Positions 26,484 through 35,628 of a stretch of 64,000 nt of DNA are shown piece by piece. Under the pieces are notes generated by a model. The model did no database searches and had not been told where the DNA came from. It worked only from the letters and a program-made list of their open reading frames with translations. The DNA is from Pseudomonas poae. Lineage in GTDB: Bacteria > Pseudomonadota > Gammaproteobacteria > Pseudomonadales > Pseudomonadaceae. How positions within the stretch are numbered: the stretch's first letter is position 1; every line of letters starts with the position of its first letter. The translations under genes and the position numbers were made by a program. The stretch lies in NCBI GenBank assembly GCA_028869255.1, contig CP110972.1, positions 997,001 to 1,061,000 on the forward strand, in the 5' to 3' direction.

Positions 26484-27467
26484 ATGAGCGTGCCGGTGCT
26501 GTTCGTGCTGCTGCCCAACGTGCTGATGCTGGACCTGGCAGGGCCCGCCGAAGTGCTGCGCCTGGCCGCTCACGTTGAGGGCCCGGCCGCCATCGACTTC
26601 GATTTGCAGTACGTCAGCCCAGTGGAGTCCCTGCAAACTTCCATCGGCTTGCCGCTGGCCGGGTTGGCGCCACTCCCGGCGAGCCTGGCGCCCGGCACGT
26701 TGGTGGTGTTGGTGGGGTCCACCTTTAAGGTCACGCGGGCACAGCGGCAGGCGTTCGAGTCGGCCAGCACCACGCTGACCCAATGGCTGCAGAACGTGTT
26801 CGCACCCTCGGGTGAGCGACTGGTGTGCGTGTGCGCCGGCGCCTTGAGTGCCGCCCGTGCCGGGCTGCTGGACGGGCGCCAGTGCACCACCCACCACGCG
26901 TTGTGCGCCACCTTGCAAACCCTGGCCCCCAAGGCCCGAGTCCTGGAAAACCGCCTGTACGTCACCGATGGCAATGTGAGTTGCAGTGCCGGTGTCACGG
27001 CGGGCATCGACCTGATGCTGCACCTGCTCGCCGAGCAGGCCGGGCCACGGCTGGCCTGCGCGGTCGCACGGGATATGGTGGTGTACATGCGCCGCGGCGG
27101 CGCCGACCCGCAACTCTCGCCCTGGATAAGCGGCCGCAACCACTTGCACCCGGCCGTGCACCGGGTGCAGGACGCCATCGCCGCTGCCCCGTGTGAAGCC
27201 TGGACCGTCACACGCATGGCCAGCCTGGCCTGCACCAGCAGCCGCCACCTGGCGCGGCTGTTCCACGAACATGTCGGCATCAGTCCGCTGGACTATTTGC
27301 ACACCCTGCGTTTAACCGTGGCCCGTGAATTACTCGCTGAATCGACCCTGGACGTTGAAACCGTCGCCGAGCGTGCGGGCTTTGGTTCGGCCCGGCATCT
27401 GCGGCGTATCTGGGGCAAATATGAAGCGGGGACGCCCTCAAGCGGGCGTGTCGGCACCGGTGCTTGA
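26484..27467 (+). CDS. GlxA family transcriptional regulator (DJ-1/PfpI + AraC)
   Basis: The 327-residue protein has an N-terminal DJ-1/PfpI-like domain (VLFVLLPNVLMLDLAGPAEVL; nucleophile-elbow region VCVCAGAL) and a C-terminal double helix-turn-helix of the AraC type (ACTSSRHLARLFHEHVGISPLDYL...). GGAGGG precedes the ATG at 26484. Such proteins activate catabolic operons for amine-type nutrients in Pseudomonas. It likely regulates the hydrolase gene before it. The 3' end overlaps a small gene on the other strand by 30 bases. Confidence 0.9.
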   Translation: MSVPVLFVLLPNVLMLDLAGPAEVLRLAAHVEGPAAIDFDLQYVSPVESLQTSIGLPLAGLAPLPASLAPGTLVVLVGSTFKVTRAQRQAFESASTTLTQWLQNVFAPSGERLVCVCAGALSAARAGLLDGRQCTTHHALCATLQTLAPKARVLENRLYVTDGNVSCSAGVTAGIDLMLHLLAEQAGPRLACAVARDMVVYMRRGGADPQLSPWISGRNHLHPAVHRVQDAIAAAPCEAWTVTRMASLACTSSRHLARLFHEHVGISPLDYLHTLRLTVARELLAESTLDVETVAERAGFGSARHLRRIWGKYEAGTPSSGRVGTGA

Positions 27468-27605
27468 CGCCTGATCAGCCTCAGCTTCGAGCTTTGCGCG
27501 GTCGGCTTTGCTGATGTATTTGTCTTTGCTTTTCGGCGCCAATTTGGCACTGGCCTTTTTGGCTTTGGCCTTGAAGAGCTGTTGGAGTTTTTTCTGGCGG
27601 TTCAT
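27438..27605 (-). CDS. Small basic protein, DUF2986 family
   Basis: The 55-residue protein begins MNRQKKLQQLFKAKAKKA and continues AKLAPKSKDKYISKADRAK, the pattern of the small Lys-rich DUF2986 proteins of gamma-proteobacteria. The function is unknown. The charge and size suggest contact with nucleic acid or ribosomes, which is only inference. Its end overlaps the end of the GlxA-type gene on the opposite strand. Confidence 0.8.
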   Translation of the reverse strand: MNRQKKLQQLFKAKAKKASAKLAPKSKDKYISKADRAKLEAEADQASSTGADTPA

Positions 27606-27648
27606 GGGTTTCTACCTGGTGTGCAAATGCGCGGATGATACCAGCAGT

Positions 27649-28548
27649 CTAACGATCAAGTGCTGCCGCCACGTCCTTCGCCACCTCGATAAACACCCGC
27701 GCCGCCGCCGACTGATACACCCCTTTACGCTGCATCAACACCGCCGTGCGCTGCAACCGCTGCGGCCCCAGCTCAATCGCGACCAGCTCCGGGTGGGCCC
27801 GCGCAATGGCGGCCGGCAGCAGCGTCGACAGTGCGGTCCTGCGCACCACCTCCAGCAACGCACCAATCACATTGGCCTCCATCACCACGCGTGGGCGGAT
27901 GCCGTGCTGGTTGCAGTAGCGGTCGATCTGCTCGCGGGTGGCGAACTCCTTGCTCAGCAAAATCAGCGATTCGCCACTCAGCGCGTCCAACCCGATAGCC
28001 TGTTCTCCCGCCAGCGGATGCTGGTTGCCGACTACCAGGGCGAGAGTTTCAACCAGCAGCGGGTCGGCGTCGATGTCCTGGGCATGCAACTGATCAAACG
28101 CAATCCCCACGTCCAGCTCATCGGCCAGCAGTTGGTGTTCCATCGGCTCCTGGGCCACCTCACGCACACTTAGCGTGATGTTCGGATAGCGGCGATGAAA
28201 GGCTTCTACCAGCGGCCCCACCAGGTAAGTGGTGAACGTGGGCGTGACTGCAACCCGTAAGGTCCCACGGCTGAGGTCGCTCACGTCATGAATCGCACGC
28301 CGGCCTTCCTGCAGTTCCTGCGCCGCCCGCAGCGCATAACGCAGGTACACCTCACCGGCATCGGTCAGCCGTGTTTTGCGGCCCGAGCGGTCGAACAGCG
28401 CTGCGCCGAGGCTTTCTTCCAGTTGCCGCACTTGCTGCGACAGCGCCGGCTGCGAGACATGCAGGGCCGCTGCCGCTTTGGTGAAGCCCTGATGTTCTGC
28501 CACCGCGAGGAAGTAGTGGATGTGGCGTGCGAGCATTGTCGTATCCAT
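27649..28548 (-). CDS. cynR: LysR-type regulator of the cyanate operon
   Basis: The 299-residue protein resembles E. coli CynR along its length: [56 protein letters not shown], and [11 protein letters not shown] and [10 protein letters not shown] in the effector domain. CynR activates the cyn operon when cyanate or azide is bound. The gene is divergent from cynT and cynS with 99 bases between, the classic LysR layout. The start may be the Met at residue 5 (28536), which matches the E. coli protein better. Confidence 0.93.
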   Translation of the reverse strand: MDTTMLARHIHYFLAVAEHQGFTKAAAALHVSQPALSQQVRQLEESLGAALFDRSGRKTRLTDAGEVYLRYALRAAQELQEGRRAIHDVSDLSRGTLRVAVTPTFTTYLVGPLVEAFHRRYPNITLSVREVAQEPMEHQLLADELDVGIAFDQLHAQDIDADPLLVETLALVVGNQHPLAGEQAIGLDALSGESLILLSKEFATREQIDRYCNQHGIRPRVVMEANVIGALLEVVRRTALSTLLPAAIARAHPELVAIELGPQRLQRTAVLMQRKGVYQSAAARVFIEVAKDVAAALDR

Positions 28549-28557
28549 AAGATTATC

Positions 28558-28572
28558 TGATGAACTCGATCA
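28558..28572. promoter_or_regulatory. Candidate CynR binding site
   Basis: TGAT-N7-ATCA lies in the divergent promoter region between cynR and cynT. Dyads of this kind are typical LysR recognition sites. No footprint data are available for this sequence. Confidence 0.45.
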
Positions 28573-28647
28573 TATATGAGACTTTTCCCTTATTGAACGG
28601 GCTGCGTAACCTTTGCTCCATCGCATCGCGATTCAAAGGAGCCCACC

Positions 28648-29289
28648 ATGCAAGACATCATCGACGGTTTTCTCAAGTTCCAGCGCAACGCGTTCCCCGA
28701 GCGCGCCGGCCTGTTCAAAGACCTGGCCAACCAGCAGAGCCCGCGTGCGCTGTTCATTTCCTGCTCCGACAGCCGCCTGGTGCCTGAGCTGGTTACGCAG
28801 CGCGAGCCGGGCGACCTGTTCGTGATCCGCAACGCCGGCAATATCGTGCCGTCCTACGGCCCTGAGCCGGGCGGCGTGTCGGCCTCGGTGGAGTACGCCG
28901 TCGCGGCCTTGCAGGTCAGCGATATCGTGATCTGCGGGCACTCCGATTGCGGCGCCATGACCGCCATCGCCACCTGCCAATGCCTGGACCATATGCCCGC
29001 CGTGGCAGGCTGGTTGCGCTACGCCGATTCCGGCCGGGTGGTGAATGAGGCCCGCCAGCATGTCGACCCGCACGCCAAGGTCGCGTCGATGGTGCGCGAA
29101 AACGTGATCGCGCAGTTGGCCAATCTCCAGACGCACCCCTCGGTACGCCTGGCCCTCGAAGAAAAGCGCGTGACGCTGCATGGCTGGGTCTACGACATCG
29201 AAAGCGGCTGCATCCAGGCTTTCGATAGCCGCACCGGCCAGTTTGTTGCCCTTGCCGACAACCCAAGCGTGCGCGCCGTTTCGCACTAA
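28648..29289 (+). CDS. cynT: Beta-class carbonic anhydrase of the cyanate operon
   Basis: The 213-residue protein has the zinc ligands in [10 protein letters not shown] (Cys, Asp) and GHSDCGAM (His, Cys), with the [11 protein letters not shown] segment between. It interconverts CO2 and bicarbonate, and in the cyn operon it restores the bicarbonate consumed by cyanase. AAAGGAG precedes the start. cynS follows after 30 bases. Confidence 0.95.
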   Translation: MQDIIDGFLKFQRNAFPERAGLFKDLANQQSPRALFISCSDSRLVPELVTQREPGDLFVIRNAGNIVPSYGPEPGGVSASVEYAVAALQVSDIVICGHSDCGAMTAIATCQCLDHMPAVAGWLRYADSGRVVNEARQHVDPHAKVASMVRENVIAQLANLQTHPSVRLALEEKRVTLHGWVYDIESGCIQAFDSRTGQFVALADNPSVRAVSH

Positions 29290-29319
29290 CCGCCTTTTTT
29301 TACCCTCGGAGATACCACC

Positions 29320-29790
29320 ATGATCCAGTCGCAAATCAGCCAGAACACTCGCCTTGCCCTGACCGATGTCATCCTGTTGGCCAAGGCCCGCAAAGACCTG
29401 TCGTTCGCCCAGATCGCCGAAGGCACTGGCCTGCACGAAGCCTTCGTCACCGCCGCCTTGCTCGGCCAGCACCCGCTGCCGGCCAGCGCCGCCCAGGCGG
29501 TTGCCGACACCCTCGGCCTCGACGCGGACGCCGTGGCCCTGCTGCAAACCATCCCGCTGCGCGGCAGCCTCGGCAACGGCATCCCGACCGACCCGACCAT
29601 TTACCGCTTTTACGAAATGATTCAGGTCTACGGCACCACGCTCAAGGCGCTGGTGCACGAGAAATTCGGTGACGGGATTATCAGCGCAATCAACTTCAAG
29701 CTGGACGTCAAAAAGGTGGATGACCCGGACGGCGGTTCGCGTGCGGTGATCACGCTGGATGGCAAGTATTTGCCGACCAAGCCGTTCTGA
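29320..29790 (+). CDS. cynS: Cyanate hydratase (cyanase)
   Basis: The 156-residue protein is the normal cyanase length. The catalytic Arg and Glu are seen in [11 protein letters not shown] and the catalytic Ser in [10 protein letters not shown]. It turns cyanate and bicarbonate into ammonia and CO2 as a homodecamer. It is the last gene of the operon, followed by a terminator at 29803. Confidence 0.97.
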   Translation: MIQSQISQNTRLALTDVILLAKARKDLSFAQIAEGTGLHEAFVTAALLGQHPLPASAAQAVADTLGLDADAVALLQTIPLRGSLGNGIPTDPTIYRFYEMIQVYGTTLKALVHEKFGDGIISAINFKLDVKKVDDPDGGSRAVITLDGKYLPTKPF

Positions 29791-29802
29791 TCACGCAGTG
29801 CA

Positions 29803-29840
29803 TGGCCCGGCACCGCAAGGCGGCCGGGCCACTTTTATTT
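29803..29840 (+). terminator. Terminator of the cyn operon
   Basis: TGGCCCGGC-N11-GCCGGGCCA is followed by CTTTTATTT, thirteen bases after the cynS stop. The convergent hydrolase gene ends at the same point. Confidence 0.85.
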
Positions 29841-30882
29841 AATTGCGAGCGGTGCGCTCCAGAAACCCCGTGATCAGCTCGACCACCTGCTGTTGAATCA
29901 CCGCCCGTGGCCGCGCCCCTTCACCGTCCCGGCAAATCATGCCATCGCCCGGCGAATCCTCCTCAATCAACGCCACCGCGCCCGGCTTGCAGATCGACAT
30001 GAAGCTGAAGTGGGTAGCGTCGTTGATCTCCACATACTGCGTCGAAGCTGTTGGCAGGCGCCTGACCATATCGGCGGACTCCAATGCGGGCAGCATGTCC
30101 TCGGTGGGCACGCCGCCGGCAATCACCAGTGCCGGCACCGCAAAGGCCGCCAGGCTGGCGTCGGTCATGCCGCGTGACAGGCCCAGGTCCAAGGACACCA
30201 CGGCGGTGACGCGCTTGTCGCGCAAATCCGCCGCCAGTTTGGCCTTGCCATCGGGAGTGCCGGCGGGGTTCATCTGCTGGTAGCCGACGCAACCGCCCAG
30301 CTTCGGGTGCACGTTGCAGTCGCGGCTGAAGAGGTCGGGGTCGAAACGCGCACCGGCGATTTCCATCACTGTCCAGCCGCCGAGGGAGTGGCCTATCGCG
30401 GTAATCCGGTTGTTCGCGACCGCGCCAAATTGCTTGGGCTGAGCCAGTACCGCGTCGATAGCCCGGCTCAAGTCGGCCGGGCGTTGCCATAACTGTGCGG
30501 CAGCTGCGGGGCTACGGTCTTTGGTCGTGGTGCCGGGATGGTTGACCGCCGCCACGATGTACCCGTTGTGCGCCAAGGCACTCGCCAGCCACACCTGCTT
30601 GCCCCAATTGCCGCCGTACCCGTGGGAAAGCACCACCAGCGGATGCTCGCCGGCAGCCGGTGCAGCGTCGGGCACGCCGAGGGCACCGATGAATACCTCG
30701 TTGTCGGCGATCAACTCGGGCTTGGCGAAGTTACTTGCAGCGGGGTACCAGATGGCCAGTTCCAGTGGGCGGTTTTTTTCCGTATTGGGCAGGGTGATGG
30801 TCTGGAAACCGGTGGAGCTGTCGACGGCAAATGCTAGTGGGCTCAGGCAGAGCAGAAACAGGCAGGCGAGGGCGTTTTTCAT
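29839..30882 (-). CDS. Secreted alpha/beta hydrolase (dienelactone hydrolase/PAF-AH-like)
   Basis: The 347-residue protein has a signal peptide (about residues 1-19, ending AFA). The oxyanion segment LSHGYGG and the nucleophile elbow GHSLGG place it among exported esterases related to dienelactone hydrolase or PAF acetylhydrolase. The catalytic His is probably in DATHFSF. Several Cys (RDCNVHPKLGGC, SICKPG, MICRDG) suggest disulfides outside the cytoplasm. The substrate is unknown. Confidence 0.85.
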   Translation of the reverse strand: MKNALACLFLLCLSPLAFAVDSSTGFQTITLPNTEKNRPLELAIWYPAASNFAKPELIADNEVFIGALGVPDAAPAAGEHPLVVLSHGYGGNWGKQVWLASALAHNGYIVAAVNHPGTTTKDRSPAAAAQLWQRPADLSRAIDAVLAQPKQFGAVANNRITAIGHSLGGWTVMEIAGARFDPDLFSRDCNVHPKLGGCVGYQQMNPAGTPDGKAKLAADLRDKRVTAVVSLDLGLSRGMTDASLAAFAVPALVIAGGVPTEDMLPALESADMVRRLPTASTQYVEINDATHFSFMSICKPGAVALIEEDSPGDGMICRDGEGARPRAVIQQQVVELITGFLERTARN

Positions 30883-31066
30883 TGTTGTTTTCGTCCTTGA
30901 GTAAGGGCCGCATCATGGTCCGAAAAAGGCGGTTTGGGTAGAGGCAGGCGACTTGCGTGGAACAATAATTCTAAGGGTGTAGGGGCCGTAATAGTTTCAA
31001 GCGCTGCAGTGTTTATGATGAGACGTCAAACTGCGCTTTCTTACCCGAGAACTACCGTTGTCACTT

Positions 31067-31094
31067 GGAACCCTTTTCCTACACCTGCCACTAA
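31067..31094 (+). promoter_or_regulatory. HrpL-type promoter (hrp box)
   Basis: GGAACC at 31067-31072, fifteen bases, then CCACTAA at 31088-31094. This fits the HrpL consensus GGAACC-N15/16-CCACNNA at every fixed position. It lies 64 bases before the ATG at 31158, the usual distance for type III secretion genes. The rest of the 30883-31157 gap holds no other gene. Confidence 0.85.
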
Positions 31095-31157
31095 AAGTAG
31101 CTTTTGTATGCCTAGTAAATAATTCAAACTTTTAGCACTCGGACGAGATGGCAATTT

Positions 31158-32513
31158 ATGTTATCAACACCTCTGCCCCAAACGACTGTCTTCAAGCTCG
31201 CGGAACATCTTCCAGAACCGCAAGTGAAACCCCTGGCACCGACCGGTAATACGGGCAGGGCGCCCGGCGATTATCGAAGTGTTGAGCAAATCACGGGTGG
31301 CTCTATATTTATTAACTTGATCAAAAAAACCGACTTCAGCAGAGGAGAGCCTGCAGTGCCCCAGGAGCATGTCAACGATTTTTTCTGGCAAATAGGCGGT
31401 AATTGGAATGATCCCAAGTTAAGTGACGCGCAAAAGGCGGATATTGCAGCTAACGCCGAGCGTGTACTTAAGTATATTGATCAAACGGGCGGTCAACACT
31501 CAACTGCTAACAACAACATGATTGAGGGCAGCATTTGGTACGGCTTCAGGATTCACAGGGGGGATCCGGACACGATGAACAAGGCAGGTTCTGAAGCCCG
31601 AGCACTCTTGAACTTTTCCAAAGAAGGCTACAGTGCTCTACAAGATCCCAATACCGGTAAGTTACTTCCCACGACGCCGCCGGTGGTAAAAAAAGAACCG
31701 CCGGTCCGCGCCGAGCTGGACACGGCGAAGTTGCCCACAGCTGAAGATCGCCGCCCTTCAGAGGACACGCGCACGGCGAAGGATATTTACTCCCAAAGCC
31801 AAGCGCTGCAACTGTATATCGGCAAGCATAATGACTTGACCCCGGCTGAAGAGGCCGTCCGGGAAAACCTCCTCACTGCGCTGAAAGGCGTAGTCGGGAA
31901 CTTCGGATCGAATAACCCGGATAAAGAGGCGCAGGCTGATGCACTGTTCAGGCTGGCCAAGGCAGCCGAGTTCATCCTGGCCAAATCGGACGGTGTAGAA
32001 AGAACCGCTAAGGAGCGTTTTGTGGCGTTCAGCCAGAACGGTTATGCCAGCCTGAAAGAAGACTTGCCACTCCCCGGCGATGGCGCCTCGATGGCATCCA
32101 ATACTGAAGAAAACACTACCAACAAACCGACCCATCCAGGTGGCAGACCGGCGGGCGATACACGCAACGCTGATCAGATTCTCAGCGCTAATAGGGCGAT
32201 CACCGATTTTCTCCAGCAACTACAGGGCAAGTCTTACGGTCGCGTGGTTATCTCGGGTTTGAAAACTCAAGTAGGGGATTGGACACCCAACAATAAAGAC
32301 CTCGAAAAACGCGCCGATGCAGCCTATAACCTCTCGCAATTGGCTCATTATGTGATGGGCCACATCCCCGACGAATATACGACTTTCGGTTACTACAATA
32401 TCGAGCCAAAACGTATTGCGGGCCTGCCCGACACGGGTGTGCCTCGCGGCAAAACCCAGGCAACCGCGCTTCTCGTGTTCAGCCACAAGGGCTACGCCTC
32501 GTTGCCCGACTGA
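31158..32513 (+). CDS. Putative type III secreted protein with three internal repeats
   Basis: The 451-residue protein has no signal peptide or membrane segment. It contains three repeats of about 105-130 residues (roughly 34-163, 198-302, 329-451). Each starts like GRxPxDxRxxxQI and ends with an F-S-x-x-G-Y-x-S/A-L-x-D motif: FSKEGYSALQD, FSQNGYASLKED, FSHKGYASLPD. Linkers are rich in Pro, Thr and Ser. The first 50 residues have few acidic side chains and several Ser, Thr, Pro and Gln, as in type III substrates. With the hrp box upstream it is a likely effector or translocator-associated protein. I do not recognise the family and no type III apparatus lies in the window. It is more AT-rich than its neighbours. 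Confidence 0.72.
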   Translation: MLSTPLPQTTVFKLAEHLPEPQVKPLAPTGNTGRAPGDYRSVEQITGGSIFINLIKKTDFSRGEPAVPQEHVNDFFWQIGGNWNDPKLSDAQKADIAANAERVLKYIDQTGGQHSTANNNMIEGSIWYGFRIHRGDPDTMNKAGSEARALLNFSKEGYSALQDPNTGKLLPTTPPVVKKEPPVRAELDTAKLPTAEDRRPSEDTRTAKDIYSQSQALQLYIGKHNDLTPAEEAVRENLLTALKGVVGNFGSNNPDKEAQADALFRLAKAAEFILAKSDGVERTAKERFVAFSQNGYASLKEDLPLPGDGASMASNTEENTTNKPTHPGGRPAGDTRNADQILSANRAITDFLQQLQGKSYGRVVISGLKTQVGDWTPNNKDLEKRADAAYNLSQLAHYVMGHIPDEYTTFGYYNIEPKRIAGLPDTGVPRGKTQATALLVFSHKGYASLPD

Positions 32514-32532
32514 AACCGTCGCCGAACACGTA

Positions 32533-32597
32533 GCCGCTGTGCGCGGGGACACACGCCAAGCCGGCCCGCCGAGGGCGCCCTATGCACAGCCGCTATC
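32533..32597 (-). repeat. Degenerate copy of the DUF6124 leader stem
   Basis: Read leftward, GCGGCTGTGC, a CCTCGG..GCCGGCTT core, CCCC, and GCGCACAGCGGC follow in the same order as in the leaders at 36011-36090 and 46582-46662. The variable and TACTAA parts are missing. It stands just after the repeat-protein gene with no DUF6124 gene attached. Confidence 0.5.
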
Positions 32598-32711
32598 TTC
32601 GCCTCAGCCTCTAAAAAACGTGGTCACCCCAGGTTTTTCCTCGATTCAACTTGGTATTGGCCAACATTGCCCCATAACTACCCCTGTATCCACTTAGCAC
32701 AAGGGCAGACC

Positions 32712-33218
32712 ATGACCAACCAAACCGAAACCGCCATCCTCGCCGGCGGCTGCTTCTGGGGCATGCAGGACCTGTTGCGACGCTACCCCGGCGTGCTGCA
32801 CACGCGAGTCGGCTACACCGGCGGCGATGTGCCGAATGCCACTTATCGCAACCACGGTAACCATGCCGAGGCGATCGAGATCGTCTTTGACCCGGCGGTG
32901 ATCACCTACCGGCAGATTCTGGAGTTCTTCTTCCAGATACACGACCCGAGCACGCCTAACCGCCAGGGCAATGACCTTGGGCCCAGCTACCGTTCGGCGA
33001 TTTATTACCTGAGCGAACAGCAGCGGGACGTGGCCGAGGATACGGCTGCGGATGTGGATGCTTCGACGTTGTGGCCAGGCCGTGTGGTGACAGAGATTGA
33101 GCCGGCGGGGCCGTTTTGGGAAGCGGAGCCGGAGCACCAGGATTATCTGGAGCGGATTCCCAATGGGTATACCTGCCATTTCATTCGGCCGAACTGGAAA
33201 TTGCCGAAGCGGGGCTGA
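32712..33218 (+). CDS. msrA: Peptide-methionine (S)-S-oxide reductase
   Basis: The 168-residue protein has the active-site GGCFWGMQ near the N-terminus, and [27 protein letters not shown] is the family signature (read in parts GYTGG and HAEAIE). It reduces methionine S-sulfoxide in damaged proteins. The likely recycling Cys is in GYTCHF near the C-terminus. The start at 32712 is taken because AGGGCAGACC precedes it. Confidence 0.95.
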   Translation: MTNQTETAILAGGCFWGMQDLLRRYPGVLHTRVGYTGGDVPNATYRNHGNHAEAIEIVFDPAVITYRQILEFFFQIHDPSTPNRQGNDLGPSYRSAIYYLSEQQRDVAEDTAADVDASTLWPGRVVTEIEPAGPFWEAEPEHQDYLERIPNGYTCHFIRPNWKLPKRG

Positions 33219-33283
33219 AATGATTTGAATCCCATGCAGTCCTTGTAGAGAATCCCCGCCTTTGGCTCGAAAGGATGCGTGCG

Positions 33284-33763
33284 ATGAAGTTCGAAGGGAC
33301 TTTCCAATACATGGGCAATCACGGGATCGTTTTCAACGTCTCGCAGATCACCCTCACCGACAGCGAACGTGGGCGCTTGCGCGAGCTGCATTTTGGCGAA
33401 GCGGGCAGCGCCCACTATGAGGTCAACAGCAAGGTCGTCGAGGTCTACGACAAGATGTTGGCCAAGAACCTGCCGTGCATGATGATGATCGGCATCTCCA
33501 AGCCGTTGACCCGGCAACAGGGCGACGCCCTGAATGCCCAACGCACCAAGATCGCTAACCTCGCCGCCAGCGCCTTCGCTGGCGCCGCCTCTTATGTTGC
33601 CTCGCCTTACGTGGGGGCTCCTGTAGGCGCGGGTGTGCGCATGTACGCCAATGAAGTCTTGCCCACCTATCATGCAGGCGACGTACTGGTCAGCATTGAG
33701 GCCCAGGTCAACGGCGGCATCGGCCCGCAACGCACTGCCACGACCCTGATCATCAAGACCTGA
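33284..33763 (+). CDS. Hypothetical protein with glycine/alanine-rich segment
   Basis: The protein has about 159 residues. A first domain (MKFEGTFQYMGNHGIVF...) is followed by an Ala/Gly-rich stretch near residues 88-115 that could insert in a membrane, and then a short beta-rich tail. No family was recognised. AAAGG nine bases before favours the ATG at 33284. The next small membrane-protein gene starts twelve bases after its stop, so they probably share a transcript. Confidence 0.6.
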   Translation: MKFEGTFQYMGNHGIVFNVSQITLTDSERGRLRELHFGEAGSAHYEVNSKVVEVYDKMLAKNLPCMMMIGISKPLTRQQGDALNAQRTKIANLAASAFAGAASYVASPYVGAPVGAGVRMYANEVLPTYHAGDVLVSIEAQVNGGIGPQRTATTLIIKT

Positions 33764-33775
33764 CTGGAGAAACCC

Positions 33776-34018
33776 ATGTCTGAAATTATCCCGTTGGTCA
33801 TCGCCCTGGTGCTGTTCTTTTTGCTTGATCGGTTTCTTAAACCGTACCTGCTGCGCAAGTGGCTGGGCGTGGTGTTGGTGGTGGTGGGAGCGGTTGGCTG
33901 CGTGGCTGCCAGCCAGGTCCGCCTGTCAGGGGCTGACCTGGGGTTGCTGTCGGTCTTTGCCGTTGCGTTGGGGGTGGGGTTGTTTCTCAAGCGGCGGCGG
34001 TTTGAGCCGGTTGGCTGA
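33776..34018 (+). CDS. Small two-helix membrane protein
   Basis: The 80-residue protein has a strong hydrophobic helix near residues 5-20 and further ones near 30-48 and 55-70, ending in a basic KRRRFEPVG tail. CTGGAGAAACCC precedes the ATG. No family is known to me. It is paired with the gene before it. Confidence 0.6.
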   Translation: MSEIIPLVIALVLFFLLDRFLKPYLLRKWLGVVLVVVGAVGCVAASQVRLSGADLGLLSVFAVALGVGLFLKRRRFEPVG

Positions 34019-34031
34019 AGGTGCTCCCCTG

Positions 34032-34478
34032 TTAGCCAACACAGCTCTGCTTGTTGACTTCAAACCGCGCAATCTCTTTCACGGTTTTACTGCCAAAAAT
34101 GTAAATGACGGTGCCACCCAGTGAAATGATTGACTGATCCCTTGGCATTTGTGAGTCGCACACAGCCTTTGTGATTGTTGATTGCGTGGTGGCCAAATCA
34201 AAGTCATCGGGATGGCTATCGTAATTCACCAGCGTGTAATAAAGCCTTATCGCGTGGCTGTTAGCCGCTTCCGCCCGAACGAAGGTTGTATCCTCGTCGA
34301 TCCTTCGATTCTGGGCCGTGGTGCGTGCGGTAAGAATGATCAGGTCGCTGAGGAAGCTGGGTTTGCTGGGCTCGGGTGTTTCTTCAAATGCCTGTTTGAC
34401 CAAAACCCCCACCAGGCCCAAGAAAAGCAATCCAAACGCCCAAGGCAACAGCGATTTTTTCGGTTTTTCTGTTACCAC
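34032..34478 (-). CDS. Hypothetical single-pass membrane protein
   Basis: The protein has about 148 residues. After a short basic N-terminus (VTEKPKKS) a membrane segment (LPWAFGLLFLGLVGVLVK) leads to an outer domain of about 110 residues with two Cys. The GTG at 34478, one base after the upstream stop and with AAGGAAG ahead, is the likely start. It belongs to a leftward set of three small envelope genes. Function unknown. Confidence 0.6.
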   Translation of the reverse strand: MVTEKPKKSLLPWAFGLLFLGLVGVLVKQAFEETPEPSKPSFLSDLIILTARTTAQNRRIDEDTTFVRAEAANSHAIRLYYTLVNYDSHPDDFDLATTQSTITKAVCDSQMPRDQSIISLGGTVIYIFGSKTVKEIARFEVNKQSCVG

Positions 34479-34479
34479 G

Positions 34480-34959
34480 TCATGGCTTCCTTGCGTCAGG
34501 TGTAGCGCTTGTTTGTGCAGTGCTCGGCGTCGCCTGGGTCCAACCGATAGCAAACACACTCATCACAAACAGCAGCGGGCCGCCGTAGGCTTTGTAGTAC
34601 AGCCAAATATCAACCGGCGCAAACAGGGCAATCAGCGCATTCAAGGTGCCCAGGGTGCCCAGCACCACCGCCAGTTGAAGCGCGCAGGTTCGCCATTGCG
34701 CCGGCGAGCGCTTCAGCCGGCCGCCGAACACAACCCGCAGCAAATTGACGCGGCAACCTACCTCCAGAAGGGCGAGCAGCAGCCCAAACAAGCCGAGTGC
34801 GAATGCCGGCGCGAACAGTAAGAGGTCTTTGTTGGCGTACACCAGATCGGTGAATACAAACCCGAGTACCAGGCTGAAGATCAGGGTGTAAATGAAATAG
34901 ACCAGGTACGTGCGCCACAGCAGGCTGAAGCCCAGGGAAACTCGCTGTTTTATCATCAC
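34480..34959 (-). CDS. Hypothetical polytopic membrane protein
   Basis: The 159-residue protein has four predicted membrane segments and a cytoplasmic loop with many Arg (GGRLKRSPAQWR). Its stop adjoins the start of the next gene, and it follows the frameshifted lipoprotein gene directly, so the three look like one operon. No family was recognised. Confidence 0.6.
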   Translation of the reverse strand: MMIKQRVSLGFSLLWRTYLVYFIYTLIFSLVLGFVFTDLVYANKDLLLFAPAFALGLFGLLLALLEVGCRVNLLRVVFGGRLKRSPAQWRTCALQLAVVLGTLGTLNALIALFAPVDIWLYYKAYGGPLLFVMSVFAIGWTQATPSTAQTSATPDARKP

Positions 34960-35479
34960 TTACTGACCCAGATCGCCGACAGCCAGAACGTCGGGCGCAT
35001 ACGTGCGGTACCACTCGCGTTGGCCGGTCACCAGCTTGCGTGCGCTTTTAAGCTCCGGCTCGGACATCGAGGCATAACTCACCCCCCGATGGCTGATGCG
35101 TTGCACTTGGCTGTTGATCTCGCGGTAGAGCCCCCCAGCCTTTGCTTTCCATGCACAGGCGGCTGCCCTCATTGATGATTTGCGCTTCGGTGTAGCCCAG
35201 TGAGCGCAATACCTGCACCCCTTGGCCGTTCTTTTGGTAGTTGGCGATATCAAATTGAACACAGGCGTTCAGGCTTTGGCTGAACTGCGCGGCGGAAAGC
35301 GTGTTGTGGGGGGCTTTGAAATAGAGGGAGCCATCTTTGAAGTCCATATCCGCCCGATCTGACACCACGCTTTGTGGGGTGCTCAAATAACTGTTTGTTT
35401 GCGCGGTTGAAGTCGAGGCACAGCCATTGAGCAGGCTGCCGATAAGGGCAAAGGTAAGCAGGGAAAGGGGAATTCGCAT
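34960..35479 (-). pseudogene. Lipoprotein gene with a frameshift in a G-tract
   Basis: The N-terminal frame starts MRIPLSLLTFALIGSLLNGCAS, where the last residues before Cys form a lipobox, and it runs to RLCMESKGWG. Then it goes off into unrelated sequence. The neighbouring frame continues sensibly with LYREINSQVQ and ends LAVGDLGQ at 34960. One extra G in the run of six (35129-35134 on the plus strand as C) explains the break. Repaired, it would be an outer-membrane-type lipoprotein of about 172 residues. Sequencing error is possible. Confidence 0.65.
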
Positions 35480-35595
35480 CGAGACGTCCTTGAGCGGGGT
35501 AAATCCATAGGCCCATAAAACCGTGGATTGCGCAGATTAAAAAGGTAGTGGCACAAGGCCCTATGGTGACACAACACCGCGTCAAAACGAAAACA

Positions 35596-35613
35596 CCGAG
35601 TCGTACGACTCGG
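35596..35613 (-). terminator. Terminator of DUF6124 copy 1
   Basis: The perfect palindrome CCGAGTCGTACGACTCGG is followed leftward by TGTTTTCGTTTT. It lies sixteen bases after the gene's stop. Confidence 0.75.
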
Positions 35614-35628
35614 CATTTCATCACGCCC

